Made by a program: the position numbers and the translations under genes. Below the pieces are notes generated by a model. The model was not told the DNA's origin and did no database searches. It saw only the letters and a list, made by a program, of their open reading frames with translations. 64,000 nucleotides of DNA, taken from contig NZ_BMSX01000011.1 in assembly GCF_014649375.1 (NCBI RefSeq), positions 1-64,000 of the forward strand, given 5' to 3'. This document shows positions 24,990 through 34,445 of the stretch, piece after piece. Positions within the stretch are counted from its first letter, which is position 1, and each line of letters begins with the position of its first letter. This stretch comes from Streptomyces aurantiogriseus (GTDB taxonomy: Bacteria; Actinomycetota; Actinomycetes; Streptomycetales; Streptomycetaceae).

Positions 24990-25883
24990 ATGAGCAACCA
25001 GCTCCCCAAGATCGCCTGGATAGGCCTCGGCATCATGGGCTCCCCCATGTCCGAGAACCTGATCAAGGCGGGCTACGACGTCACCGGCTTCACCCTGGAG
25101 CAGGAGAAGCTGGACCGCCTGGCCGCCGCCGGCGGCACCGCCGCCGGATCCGTCGCCGAGGCCGTCCGGGACGCCGACGTCGTGATCACCATGGTGCCCG
25201 CCTCCCCGCAGGTCGAGGCCGTCGCATACGGCCCCGACGGCATCCTGGAGCACGCGCGGCCCGGCACGCTGCTGATCGACATGTCCTCGATCACCCCGCA
25301 GACCTCGATCGACCTGGCGAAGGCGGCGCGGGACAAGGGCATCCGCGTGCTCGACGCGCCCGTGTCCGGCGGTGAGGCAGGTGCCGTCGAGGCCGTGCTG
25401 TCCGTCATGGTCGGCGGCGAACAGGCCGACTTCGACGCGGCGGAGCCGATCTTCGAGGCGCTCGGCAGGACCGTCGTGCTGTGCGGTCCGCACGGCTCGG
25501 GCCAGACCGTGAAGGCCGCGAACCAGCTGATCGTCGCCGTCAACATCCAGGCGTGCGCCGAGGCCGTGGTCTTCCTGGAGAAGTCGGGCGTGGACCTGAA
25601 GGCGGCGCTGGACGTCCTGGGCGGCGGGCTCGCCGGCTCGACGGTGCTGACGCGGAAGAGGGACAACTTCCTGAACCGGGACTTCAAGCCGGGCTTCCGT
25701 GTCGACCTGCACCACAAGGACATGGGCATCGTCACCGACGCCGCCCGCGACGTCGGCGCGGCCCTGCCGGTCGGTGCCGTGGTGGCGCAGCTCGTCGCGA
25801 GTCTGCGGGCACAGGGCGACGGCGGCCTGGACCACTCCGCGCTGCTGCGGGCCGTGGAGCGTCTCTCCGGCACCCGGGTCTGA
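24990..25883 (+). CDS. Tartronate semialdehyde reductase (2-hydroxy-3-oxopropionate reductase)
   Basis: A 297-residue beta-hydroxyacid dehydrogenase reducing tartronate semialdehyde to D-glycerate with NAD(P)H. The Rossmann motif GLGIMGSPMSENL begins near residue 12. The substrate-binding DAPVSGGEAGAVEA lies near 122-135, and the catalytic Lys is in GQTVKAANQLIVAVN near 172. Length matches GarR/GlxR. It follows hydroxypyruvate isomerase in the same operon and takes the product of glyoxylate carboligase, encoded nearby on the other strand. Confidence 0.92.
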   Translation: MSNQLPKIAWIGLGIMGSPMSENLIKAGYDVTGFTLEQEKLDRLAAAGGTAAGSVAEAVRDADVVITMVPASPQVEAVAYGPDGILEHARPGTLLIDMSSITPQTSIDLAKAARDKGIRVLDAPVSGGEAGAVEAVLSVMVGGEQADFDAAEPIFEALGRTVVLCGPHGSGQTVKAANQLIVAVNIQACAEAVVFLEKSGVDLKAALDVLGGGLAGSTVLTRKRDNFLNRDFKPGFRVDLHHKDMGIVTDAARDVGAALPVGAVVAQLVASLRAQGDGGLDHSALLRAVERLSGTRV

Positions 25884-25894
25884 CCCGAGGACCC

Positions 25895-25982
25895 CGTCCG
25901 GCGGCGCGAACGTCCTGTCGCGCCCGGCCTCGCGCCGCCGGACGGCACCACCCGCCCTGCGCAGCGGGAGACGCAGGGCGGG
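25895..25982 (+). terminator. Two tandem hairpins after the reductase gene
   Basis: The first has perfect 15-base arms (CGTCCGGCGGCGCGA) at 25895-25909 and 25930-25944 around a 20-base loop. The second has perfect 11-base arms (CCCGCCCTGCG) at 25951-25961 and 25972-25982. They start 12 bases past the stop and probably end the hyi operon. Confidence 0.7.
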
Positions 25983-26003
25983 TACGTCAACCTCAAATCA
26001 ACC

Positions 26004-26020
26004 TCTGAACATGGTTCAGA
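26004..26020. promoter_or_regulatory. Perfect palindrome TCTGAAC-N3-GTTCAGA
   Basis: A 17-base dyad with perfect seven-base arms lies about 90 bases before the TIGR04222 gene, in an AT-richer patch of an otherwise GC-rich gap. It looks like an operator for an unidentified dimeric regulator. Confidence 0.55.
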
Positions 26021-26110
26021 AGGCTTCAACAGACCCTGGGCATGGGCACATTGTGGTCACGCGGGGCCCGCCGGCACGGGGGTGGCGGGCTCCGCCCCAG
26101 GGGGTGTGCC

Positions 26111-26737
26111 ATGAGCGCAGACACAGCGATCCGGCTCCAGCCGCACGAGATCGCACTCCTGCGGGGCGGTCCCCGCGCCGCCGTCACGGTGGCCGTGATG
26201 GGCCTTCACCTGCGGGGTGCGGTGGAAGCCGGCCGGCCGCGGACGATGAGGGCGTCGGAGGCCGTCACGGCGGACGCGGTCCCGGGGCAGTCACCGTCTC
26301 CCCTCCCGCCGCTGGAGAACGCGGTGCGTGCCTCCCTCCACGAGCCCTGCGGGCTGCGGACGCTGGTGAAACGGTCGGACGTCCGCCTGGCGGTGGCCCT
26401 GATGCGCATCCCCCTGGCGGAGGCCGGTCTGCTGCGCTGGCCGCTGCTCGGTCCGACCCGCGCCGCCCGCCGCCATGTGCGGGCCCTGCGGGAGGCGCAC
26501 GCCCTGCCCGCGGGCCGGCACGGCCTGACGGACCACGACAAGCTGCTCGCCGTCGCGCTGCACGGCGAGGCGGCCCTGCGGGTGCTCGTGCCGCGCTTCG
26601 CCCTCCGGGCGGGGCTGATCCAGCGGGCCGAGGTGGCCGGCAAGGGGCTTCTGCGGCATTCCCCTCGTGGTGGCGACGCGCCCTTCCACGGCCGCAGCTG
26701 GTACTCCTGCGGAAGTTCGGGCGGCGGCTCCGACTGA
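26111..26737 (+). CDS. TIGR04222 domain-containing protein
   Basis: A 208-residue actinobacterial protein of unknown role. It opens with LQPHEIALLRGGPRAAVTVAV, the usual start of TIGR04222 proteins, and ends in a Ser/Gly/Cys stretch (SCGSSGGGSD) like their glycine-rich tails. Family members usually have membrane helices in the middle. Here the central part is only weakly hydrophobic, so this may be a soluble or shortened member. It converges on glyoxylate carboligase, separated by a strong hairpin. Confidence 0.7.
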   Translation: MSADTAIRLQPHEIALLRGGPRAAVTVAVMGLHLRGAVEAGRPRTMRASEAVTADAVPGQSPSPLPPLENAVRASLHEPCGLRTLVKRSDVRLAVALMRIPLAEAGLLRWPLLGPTRAARRHVRALREAHALPAGRHGLTDHDKLLAVALHGEAALRVLVPRFALRAGLIQRAEVAGKGLLRHSPRGGDAPFHGRSWYSCGSSGGGSD

Positions 26738-26762
26738 GCACGCAGGACCCGAACAGGCGAAA

Positions 26763-26792
26763 GGGCGGCCCCACCTCCGGGTGGGGCCGCCC
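26763..26792. terminator. Bidirectional terminator between TIGR04222 gene and gcl
   Basis: Perfect 12-base arms (GGGCGGCCCCAC and GTGGGGCCGCCC) enclose a six-base loop. It is centred between two convergent genes, 26 bases after one stop and 17 from the other, so it can serve both. Confidence 0.85.
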
Positions 26793-26809
26793 CTGCCTGC
26801 CCGGGGCTG

Positions 26810-28594
<1,785 letters not shown>

Positions 28595-28665
28595 GGAGTA
28601 CTCCTGCTTCGGCTGTCGGATCGGCTCTCCGTCGCGCCCCGCGGGGAGCACCTCCGCGATCCATG

Positions 28666-28701
28666 TTCCGTATCGCGGAAATTAACTTCTACTATCTGGA
28701 A
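28666..28701 (-). promoter_or_regulatory. Paired operator upstream of gcl
   Basis: Site one (28666-28680) is TTCCG-TATCG-CGGAA, a perfect dyad. Site two (28687-28701) is TTCTA-CTATC-TGGAA, imperfect. Their starts are 21 bases apart, as at hyi, so one regulator probably controls both transcripts. An AllR-like IclR protein is the best guess; its gene is not in this window. Confidence 0.72.
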
Positions 28702-28771
28702 GCAATGTAAGTGGGTGGGCGAAGGTCGTCAAGAGACGGACAGGCGGGGGTTTCCGGAGGACGATGGGGGC

Positions 28772-29551
28772 ATGTCCGAGAGCGTGCCGGTGCGCTGCCC
28801 GGCCTGCCGGCGCGAGCGCTTCTACACCGCGCCCTCCTACCCCTGCGCCTGCGGCGCCACGGTCGCACCGTGCCTCGACCCACGCACAGCGCCGAGGACC
28901 GTCGCCCACCGGGCATGGGAGGAGGAGTGGGTCACCCTCTCCTGCCCGGCCTGCGGCCGCCACGGCCGATGGCCACGGCCCGAGCTGGGATGCCCGTGCG
29001 GGACGGTCCTGTGGATCCCGGTGAGCGACGTCGTCGACGCGTCGGCCTCCGAGCAGGAGAGGATCCCCGCACCGAACACGCCACCCCTGCCACCACCAGC
29101 GCCCCCGGCACAAGTCCCCACGCCGGCCCACGCGGAACCCCTGGTACCGGCACAGAACCCGCCCCGGCCCTCCCCTCCCCGCCGCCCCTTCCACCCCGTC
29201 GCCATCCGCACCGCCCGCGACGCCGTCACAGCCACGGTCCGCTACCTCCGGTGGCTCGGTTACCGGGACATCCGCCGGGCCGATCAGCGCCCCACCTCCG
29301 GTATCGGGCTCTCCGCGCGCGGCCTGCTGGCCCAGGTCGACCCCAGCGCGCGCCCGGCCTCGCTGCGGGACGTGGAGTGTCTGTGGCTGACGGCCATGAC
29401 GGACTCCACGGACTGCGTGTACTTCTCCCTCGCCGGCTACGCCCCCGAGGCCCGCGCCCGCGCCGACTCCCTCACCATCCCCCTCTTCTTCCTGGACCTG
29501 ACGGGCACACCCCGGCCGGTCAACGAGGCGGCCGACGCCCTTGACGCCTGA
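28772..29551 (+). CDS. Zinc-ribbon protein with degenerate Mrr-like nuclease domain
   Basis: A 259-residue protein. Two CxxC/CxCG ribbons lie at the N terminus (CPACRRERF...CACG and CPACGRHGR...CPCG). A Pro-rich linker spans about 95-140. The C-terminal domain resembles the Mrr/PD-(D/E)XK restriction endonuclease fold (VRYLRWLGYRDIRRAD, then YFSLAGYAPEARARADS and LFFLDLTG). The catalytic D and QxK are not conserved: the stretch reads GIGLSARGLLAQVD, with G for Asp and D for Lys. It probably binds rather than cuts nucleic acid. ATG 28772 has GGAGG upstream. Confidence 0.68.
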   Translation: MSESVPVRCPACRRERFYTAPSYPCACGATVAPCLDPRTAPRTVAHRAWEEEWVTLSCPACGRHGRWPRPELGCPCGTVLWIPVSDVVDASASEQERIPAPNTPPLPPPAPPAQVPTPAHAEPLVPAQNPPRPSPPRRPFHPVAIRTARDAVTATVRYLRWLGYRDIRRADQRPTSGIGLSARGLLAQVDPSARPASLRDVECLWLTAMTDSTDCVYFSLAGYAPEARARADSLTIPLFFLDLTGTPRPVNEAADALDA

Positions 29552-29603
29552 GCCTGCTGCCAATTCGGTGGCGAACTCGGCGCCGCTGGGGCAGGCTCGC
29601 CGC

Positions 29604-29987
29604 ATGGTTTCGGTGGTGCAGAACGTGGCGATCGACTGTGCGGACGCCTATGAACTGGCCTGCTTCTGGAGCAGGGTGACAGGCGGCCCGCTCCATCCGG
29701 AGGACCGACCGGGCGCCCCGGAGGCTCAGGTGATCCTCCCGGAGGGCCCGGTGCTCCACTTCAACCAGGTGCCGGAGCCGAAGACCGGCAAGAACAGACT
29801 CCATCTGTGCCTGCGCCCGCAGACCTCCCGCGAGGAGGAGGTCGAGCGGCTGCTGGGCCTCGGCGCCACCCTCGCCGTCGACCGCCGGGAGCCCGGAGGC
29901 GCGGGCTGGGCCGTCCTCGCCGACCCCGAGGGCAACGAGTTCTGCGTCCTGCGCAGCGCGTCCGACCGTGCGGCGATGGGTGCCTGA
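29604..29987 (+). CDS. VOC/glyoxalase-like protein
   Basis: A 127-residue protein of the vicinal oxygen chelate fold, glyoxalase-like DUF4380/CFP32 subtype. It has VVQNVAIDCADAYELACFWSRVTGG at its start, NRLHLCLRP in the middle and ADPEGNEFCVL at the end, the last being the classical metal-side strand. One pseudo-symmetric half-pair is present, so it probably dimerises. Substrate unknown. ATG 29604 is chosen; the upstream in-frame start at 29541 would overlap the Mrr-like gene. Confidence 0.78.
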   Translation: MVSVVQNVAIDCADAYELACFWSRVTGGPLHPEDRPGAPEAQVILPEGPVLHFNQVPEPKTGKNRLHLCLRPQTSREEEVERLLGLGATLAVDRREPGGAGWAVLADPEGNEFCVLRSASDRAAMGA

Positions 29988-30013
29988 AGCCGGCCCGCGC
30001 CGCCGCGCCGGCC

Positions 30014-31615
30014 CTACGCGCCGTACGTCTCCCGCAGCTCCACCTTCCGCACCTTCCCCGACACCGTCATCGGAAAGACCTCCAGCACCTGCAGCCGGCT
30101 CGGGATCTTGTAGTGGGCCAACCGCCCCTCGCAGTAGGTGCGCACCTCCTCCAGGGTGGGCGGTGCGGCAGGGTCGTGCGGGATCACGCACGCCAGGACT
30201 TCCTCGCCGTACGTCGCGTGCGGTACGCCGACGACCTGGACGTCCCTGATCTTGGGGTGGCCGTAGAGGAACTCCTCGATCTCGCGCGGGTAGATGTTCT
30301 CGCCGCCCCTGATGATCATGTCCTTGATACGGCCGACGATCTCGACGTAGCCGTCCTCGCGCATCACGGCGAGGTCGCCGGTGTGCATCCAGCGGCCGGC
30401 GTCGACGGCCTCGGCGGTCTTCTCGGGTTCGTTCCAGTAGCCGAGCATCACGCTGTAGCCGCGGGTGCACAACTCCCCCGCCGTGCCGCGTGGCCGGGTC
30501 ACGCCCGTCGCCGGGTCGACGATCTTCACCTCGATGTGCGGCAGCACGCGGCCGACCGTGCCCGTGCGGTGTTCCAGGTCGTCGTCACGACGGGTCTGGG
30601 TGGAGACGGGTGAGGTCTCGGTCATGCCGTAGCAGATCGACACCTCCGTCATGTTCATCTCGGCGACCACCCGCTTCATCACCTCGACCGGACAGGGCGA
30701 GCCCGCCATGATGCCGGTGCGCAGCGAGGACAGGTCGTACGTCCCGAAGTCCGGGAGGTTCAACTCCGCGATGAACATGGTCGGGACGCCGTAGAGCGAC
30801 GTACACCGCTCCTGCTGTACGGCCTCCAGCGTCGCCTTCGGGTCGAAGGACGGGGCCGGGATGACCATACAGGCGCCGTGGGACGTAGCGGCCAGATTCC
30901 CCATGACCATACCGAAACAGTGATAGAACGGAACGGGAATGCACACCCGGTCCTGCTCGCTGTAGGCGATCAACTCACCCACGAAGTAGCCGTTGTTGAG
31001 GATGTTGTGGTGGGAGAGGGTGGCCCCCTTCGGGAAGCCCGTCGTCCCCGACGTGTACTGGATGTTGATCGGGTCGTCGCAGGACAGCTCGCGTCCCCGG
31101 GCCGCCAGCTCCTCCCTCCGGTCGGGGGCTGCGCGGCCGAGCAGCGTGTCCCAGCTCGGGTCGCCGAAGTAGACCGCCTCCCGCAACTGCGGGCACCGGC
31201 CCCGCACTTGCCCGACCATCTCCCGGTAGTCGCTCGTCTTGTGACGGAGGGAGGCGAACAGCAGGGAGATCCCGGCCTGGTTGAGGACGTACTCGACCTC
31301 GTGCGTGCGGTACGCCGGGTTGATGTTCACCATGATCGCGCCGATGCGGGCGGTGGCGTACTGGACCAGCACCCACTCGGGGCAGTTGACCGCCCAGATG
31401 CCCACCCGGTCGCCCTTGGCGACCCCGCTCGCGAGCAGCGCGCACGCCAACTCGTCGACGTCCGCGGCGAATCGGGCGTACGTCCAGCGCCGCCCGGACG
31501 GCACGTCGACGAGCGCCTCACGGTCCGGCCAGAGGGCGACGGCCCGGTCCAGGTCGGCGCCGATCGTGTCACCGAGCAACGCGGTCCCACTCGTCCCGTG
31601 CGTGTAGGAGTTCAC
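30014..31615 (-). CDS. AMP-binding acyl-CoA synthetase
   Basis: A 533-residue member of the ANL adenylating family, closest in style to medium/long-chain fatty acyl-CoA ligases. The P-loop motif [18 protein letters not shown] is near 205-222 and YGMTETSP near 330. The hinge and C-terminal segment is [28 protein letters not shown], and the catalytic Lys lies in [11 protein letters not shown] near the end. It overlaps the upstream acyl-CoA ligase gene by four bases. Two linked ligases suggest a fatty or aromatic acid activation route. A divergent GAF-LuxR gene probably regulates them. Confidence 0.9.
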   Translation of the reverse strand: MNSYTHGTSGTALLGDTIGADLDRAVALWPDREALVDVPSGRRWTYARFAADVDELACALLASGVAKGDRVGIWAVNCPEWVLVQYATARIGAIMVNINPAYRTHEVEYVLNQAGISLLFASLRHKTSDYREMVGQVRGRCPQLREAVYFGDPSWDTLLGRAAPDRREELAARGRELSCDDPINIQYTSGTTGFPKGATLSHHNILNNGYFVGELIAYSEQDRVCIPVPFYHCFGMVMGNLAATSHGACMVIPAPSFDPKATLEAVQQERCTSLYGVPTMFIAELNLPDFGTYDLSSLRTGIMAGSPCPVEVMKRVVAEMNMTEVSICYGMTETSPVSTQTRRDDDLEHRTGTVGRVLPHIEVKIVDPATGVTRPRGTAGELCTRGYSVMLGYWNEPEKTAEAVDAGRWMHTGDLAVMREDGYVEIVGRIKDMIIRGGENIYPREIEEFLYGHPKIRDVQVVGVPHATYGEEVLACVIPHDPAAPPTLEEVRTYCEGRLAHYKIPSRLQVLEVFPMTVSGKVRKVELRETYGA

Positions 31616-33279
31616 CGGAAGTCCTCCTCGCGGTACTCGTCGGCCGAACCCGCCGCCGTCGCCTCGCGCAACTCGATCCGGCGGATCTTGCCGGAGACGG
31701 TCTTGGGCAGCGGCGCGAACTCCAGGCGCCGTACGCGCTTGTAGGGCGCGAGGACCTCGCGGGAGTGCTCGAACAGCACCTTCGCGGTGTCGGGACCGGG
31801 CTCCCAGCCCTCGGCCAGGACGACGTACGCCTTGGGCACCGCCAGCCGCAGCTCGTCCGGGGCGGGGACCACGGCGGCCTCGGCGACGGCGTCGTGCTCC
31901 AGCAGCGCACTCTCCAGCTCGAAGGGACTGATCTTGTAGTCGGAGGCCTTGAAGACATCGTCGGCACGCCCGACATAAACGACATATCCGTCTTCATCGC
32001 GGGTGCCGATGTCCCCCGTGCGGTAGTACCCGCCCGCCATCGCCTCCGCCGTGCGGTCGGCGTCGCCGTGGTATCCCGTCATCAGGCCGACCGGCCGCGC
32101 CGACAGGTCCAGCGCGATCTCACCCTCCGCCGCGCCGGGCGCGCCCGACACCGGGTCGAGCAGTTCCACGCGGTAGCCGGGGCTCGGTCGGCCCATGGAG
32201 CCGGTCTTCAGGGGCTGGCCGGGGCTGTTGGCGATCTGCACGGCCGTCTCCGTCTGGCCGAAGCCGTCCCGGATGGTCACGCCCCAGGCCCGCCGCACCT
32301 GCTCGATGACCTCGGGGTTCAGGGGCTCCCCCGCGGCCACGGCCTCACGCGGCGGGGTCCGCAACTGGGTCAGGTCGGCCTGGATGAGCATGCGCCAGAC
32401 GGTCGGCGGCGCGCAGAAGGTCGTCACGCCCGCGCGGTCCATCTCGGCCATCAGCCGGGCCGGGTCGAAGCGTGTGTAGTTGTGGAGGAACACGGTCGCC
32501 TCCGCGTTCCACGGCGCGAACAGGTTCGACCAGGCGTGCTTGGCCCAGCCCGGCGAGGAGATGTTGAGGTGCACGTCACCGGGCTTGAGGCCGATCCAGT
32601 ACAGGGTGGCGAGGTGCCCGATCGGATACGACACGTGCGTGTGCTCGACGAGCTTGGGGCGGGCCGTCGTCCCGGAGGTGAAGTACAGCATCAGCGGGTC
32701 GTCGGCGAGGGTCGGGCCGTCGGGCAGGAAGTCCGCGGAGGCGGCGTAGGCGTCCTCGTAGGGCTGCCAGCCCTCCGGCACTCCGCCGACGGCGGTGCGT
32801 GTGTAGTCGCCGGGCACGTCGTCGAACTTGGCGGCGTCCTCGGCCCGGACGACGACGTGCCGCACCCGGCCGCGCTCGACGCGGTCGCGCAGGTCGGCGG
32901 GGCCGAGCAGCGGGGTGGCCGGGATGACGACGGCGCGCAGCTTCATCGCGGCCAGGGCGGTCTCCCACAGCTCGGCCTGGTTGCCGAGCATGACGAGGAT
33001 CCGCTCCTCGGCCTCGACCCCGCGCTCGCGCAGCAGGTTGGCGACCCGGTCGGACCGTTCGGAGAGTTCGGCGAAGGAGAGCCGGACCTCGGAGCCGTCC
33101 TCTTCGACGATGTGCAGGGCGGTGCGGTCGTTTCCGTCCGCGATGACGTCGAACCAGTCGAGGGCCCAGTTGAAGTGCTCGGGCCGGGGCCACTCGAAGC
33201 CCTCGTAGGCCGTGTCGTAGTCCTCGCGGTGCTCCAGCAGGAAGTCCCGCGCCCTGCGGAACTGCTCCGTCGCCGTCAT
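31612..33279 (-). CDS. AMP-binding acyl-CoA synthetase (acetyl/medium-chain type)
   Basis: A 555-residue ANL-family ligase. Motifs: [17 protein letters not shown] near 185, [14 protein letters not shown] near 330, [39 protein letters not shown], and the catalytic Lys in [13 protein letters not shown]. The pattern resembles medium-chain or benzoate-type CoA ligases in the acetyl-CoA synthetase branch. ATG 33279 follows AGGAGGACAG. It is the first gene of a two-ligase operon and is divergent from a GAF-LuxR regulator, with CCCCGAACGGGG palindromes between. Confidence 0.9.
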   Translation of the reverse strand: MTATEQFRRARDFLLEHREDYDTAYEGFEWPRPEHFNWALDWFDVIADGNDRTALHIVEEDGSEVRLSFAELSERSDRVANLLRERGVEAEERILVMLGNQAELWETALAAMKLRAVVIPATPLLGPADLRDRVERGRVRHVVVRAEDAAKFDDVPGDYTRTAVGGVPEGWQPYEDAYAASADFLPDGPTLADDPLMLYFTSGTTARPKLVEHTHVSYPIGHLATLYWIGLKPGDVHLNISSPGWAKHAWSNLFAPWNAEATVFLHNYTRFDPARLMAEMDRAGVTTFCAPPTVWRMLIQADLTQLRTPPREAVAAGEPLNPEVIEQVRRAWGVTIRDGFGQTETAVQIANSPGQPLKTGSMGRPSPGYRVELLDPVSGAPGAAEGEIALDLSARPVGLMTGYHGDADRTAEAMAGGYYRTGDIGTRDEDGYVVYVGRADDVFKASDYKISPFELESALLEHDAVAEAAVVPAPDELRLAVPKAYVVLAEGWEPGPDTAKVLFEHSREVLAPYKRVRRLEFAPLPKTVSGKIRRIELREATAAGSADEYREEDFR

Positions 33280-33351
33280 CTGTCCTCCTGTGTGCCGGAC
33301 CATTGCCGGGCGGCTCTCTGCCATCGTGTAATCCGTGATGCAGGTCTCACT

Positions 33352-33399
33352 ACCCCCGAACGGGGGTGTGCGCCATGGTGAAGACCCCGAACGGGGGTC
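33352..33399. promoter_or_regulatory. Duplicated CCCCGAACGGGG operator
   Basis: Two copies of CCCCGAACGGGGGT lie 31 bases apart between the acyl-CoA ligase operon and the LuxR gene. The first (33352-33367) is a perfect dyad, ACCCCCG-AA-CGGGGGT; the second (33383-33399) has one extra G. Similarity extends past the dyads for about 10 bases (GTGCGCCAT versus CTGTGCCAT), so the element has been duplicated. Confidence 0.75.
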
Positions 33400-33424
33400 T
33401 GTGCCATCGGGAAAGGGCGGGCAC

Positions 33425-34255
33425 ATGGCAGCAGCGGACGCGGCCGGAGCGGTGGGGATGCGCGGTGCGCCGGCGCGGCTGCGGCGGGCGACGGGGCTGC
33501 CGGTCGCCTTCGGCGGGCTGGTGGAGCCGGGGCGGCAGCGCATGCGCATCAGCGAACTGAGCGGCGCCGCCACACCCGCGCTGCGCGGCTTCGCGGTGAC
33601 CTCCGGCAACGGCCTCGGCGGCAAGGCGGTGGCCCTGGCCCGTCCGTGCGCCGTCACCGACTACTCCCTCTCCCGCCAGATCAGCCACGAGTACGACGCG
33701 GCGGTCGCCCAGGAGGGCCTGCGCTCGGTCCTCGCGATCCCCGTCGTCGTACGCCGCCGGGTGCGCGGAGTGCTCTACGGCGCCCTGCGCACGGCCCAGC
33801 CCCTCGGCGACCGCACGCTGAACGCGGCCGTCGGCGTGGCGCGGGACGTGGAGCAGACGCTGGTGGTGGGGGACGAGGCACGCGACCTGCTGTCCGCGGC
33901 GCGACCGGAGCCCGGCCCCGGCTCGGCGGCCGGATGGGAGCGGGTCCGTGAGGCCCACGCGGCCCTGCGCGCCCTCGCCCCGCGTATCGCCGACCCGGCC
34001 CTGCGCGCCGAGCTCCTCGACGTCTGCGGGCTGTTGACCGCGAGGACACCGACGCAGGGGGTGACCCTGGCGCCGCGCGAGCTGGACGTTCTGACATGCG
34101 TGGCGGCGGGTGCCACGAACGCGACGGCCGCCGAACATCTGGGTCTGCGGCCGGAGACAGTCAAGGGCTACCTCAGGTCGGCGATGCGGAAACTGGGGGC
34201 CCACACGCGCGGAGAGGCGGTGGTCGCGGCACGGAGGGCGGGGTTGCTGCCGTAG
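33425..34255 (+). CDS. GAF-like/LuxR-type transcriptional regulator
   Basis: A 276-residue regulator. A GAF-like sensor covers about 15-150 (LPVAFGGLVEPGRQRMRISEL, GLRSVLAIPVVVRRRVRGVLYG). A LuxR helix-turn-helix covers about 210-270 (LAPRELDVLTCVAAGATNATAAEHLGLRPETVKGYLRSAMRKLGA). ATG 33425 follows AAAGGGCGG. It is divergent from two acyl-CoA ligases, with a duplicated palindrome in the shared control region. This layout matches LuxR regulators of acyl-CoA synthetase genes in Streptomyces. Confidence 0.86.
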   Translation: MAAADAAGAVGMRGAPARLRRATGLPVAFGGLVEPGRQRMRISELSGAATPALRGFAVTSGNGLGGKAVALARPCAVTDYSLSRQISHEYDAAVAQEGLRSVLAIPVVVRRRVRGVLYGALRTAQPLGDRTLNAAVGVARDVEQTLVVGDEARDLLSAARPEPGPGSAAGWERVREAHAALRALAPRIADPALRAELLDVCGLLTARTPTQGVTLAPRELDVLTCVAAGATNATAAEHLGLRPETVKGYLRSAMRKLGAHTRGEAVVAARRAGLLP

Positions 34256-34445
34256 GGCTCGAGGCGGCTCGGTGGAGCGCTCGGATCCGGCCGGGGAGAG
34301 ACCCTGACGACGACCGTCCATTCACCGGACACCTCGATGAATTTCTCTATGCCCCCGCTGTTATATCCCTCACCACGCCGTCCCTCCGAATTTCAATGGG
34401 ACGTTGCCTAGAATTTGGCCCGGACACGACACACGGAGGGGAGCG

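Noticed and set aside
29988-30013. GC-rich inverted repeat between the VOC gene and the acyl-CoA ligase as a terminator
   Set aside because: The arms pair only with a bulge and overlap the ligase stop; too weak to annotate.
34404-34445. TTG at 34404 as start of the LAL regulator
   Set aside because: A TAGAAT promoter-like element lies at 34409-34414, after this TTG, and a good ribosome site precedes GTG 34446.
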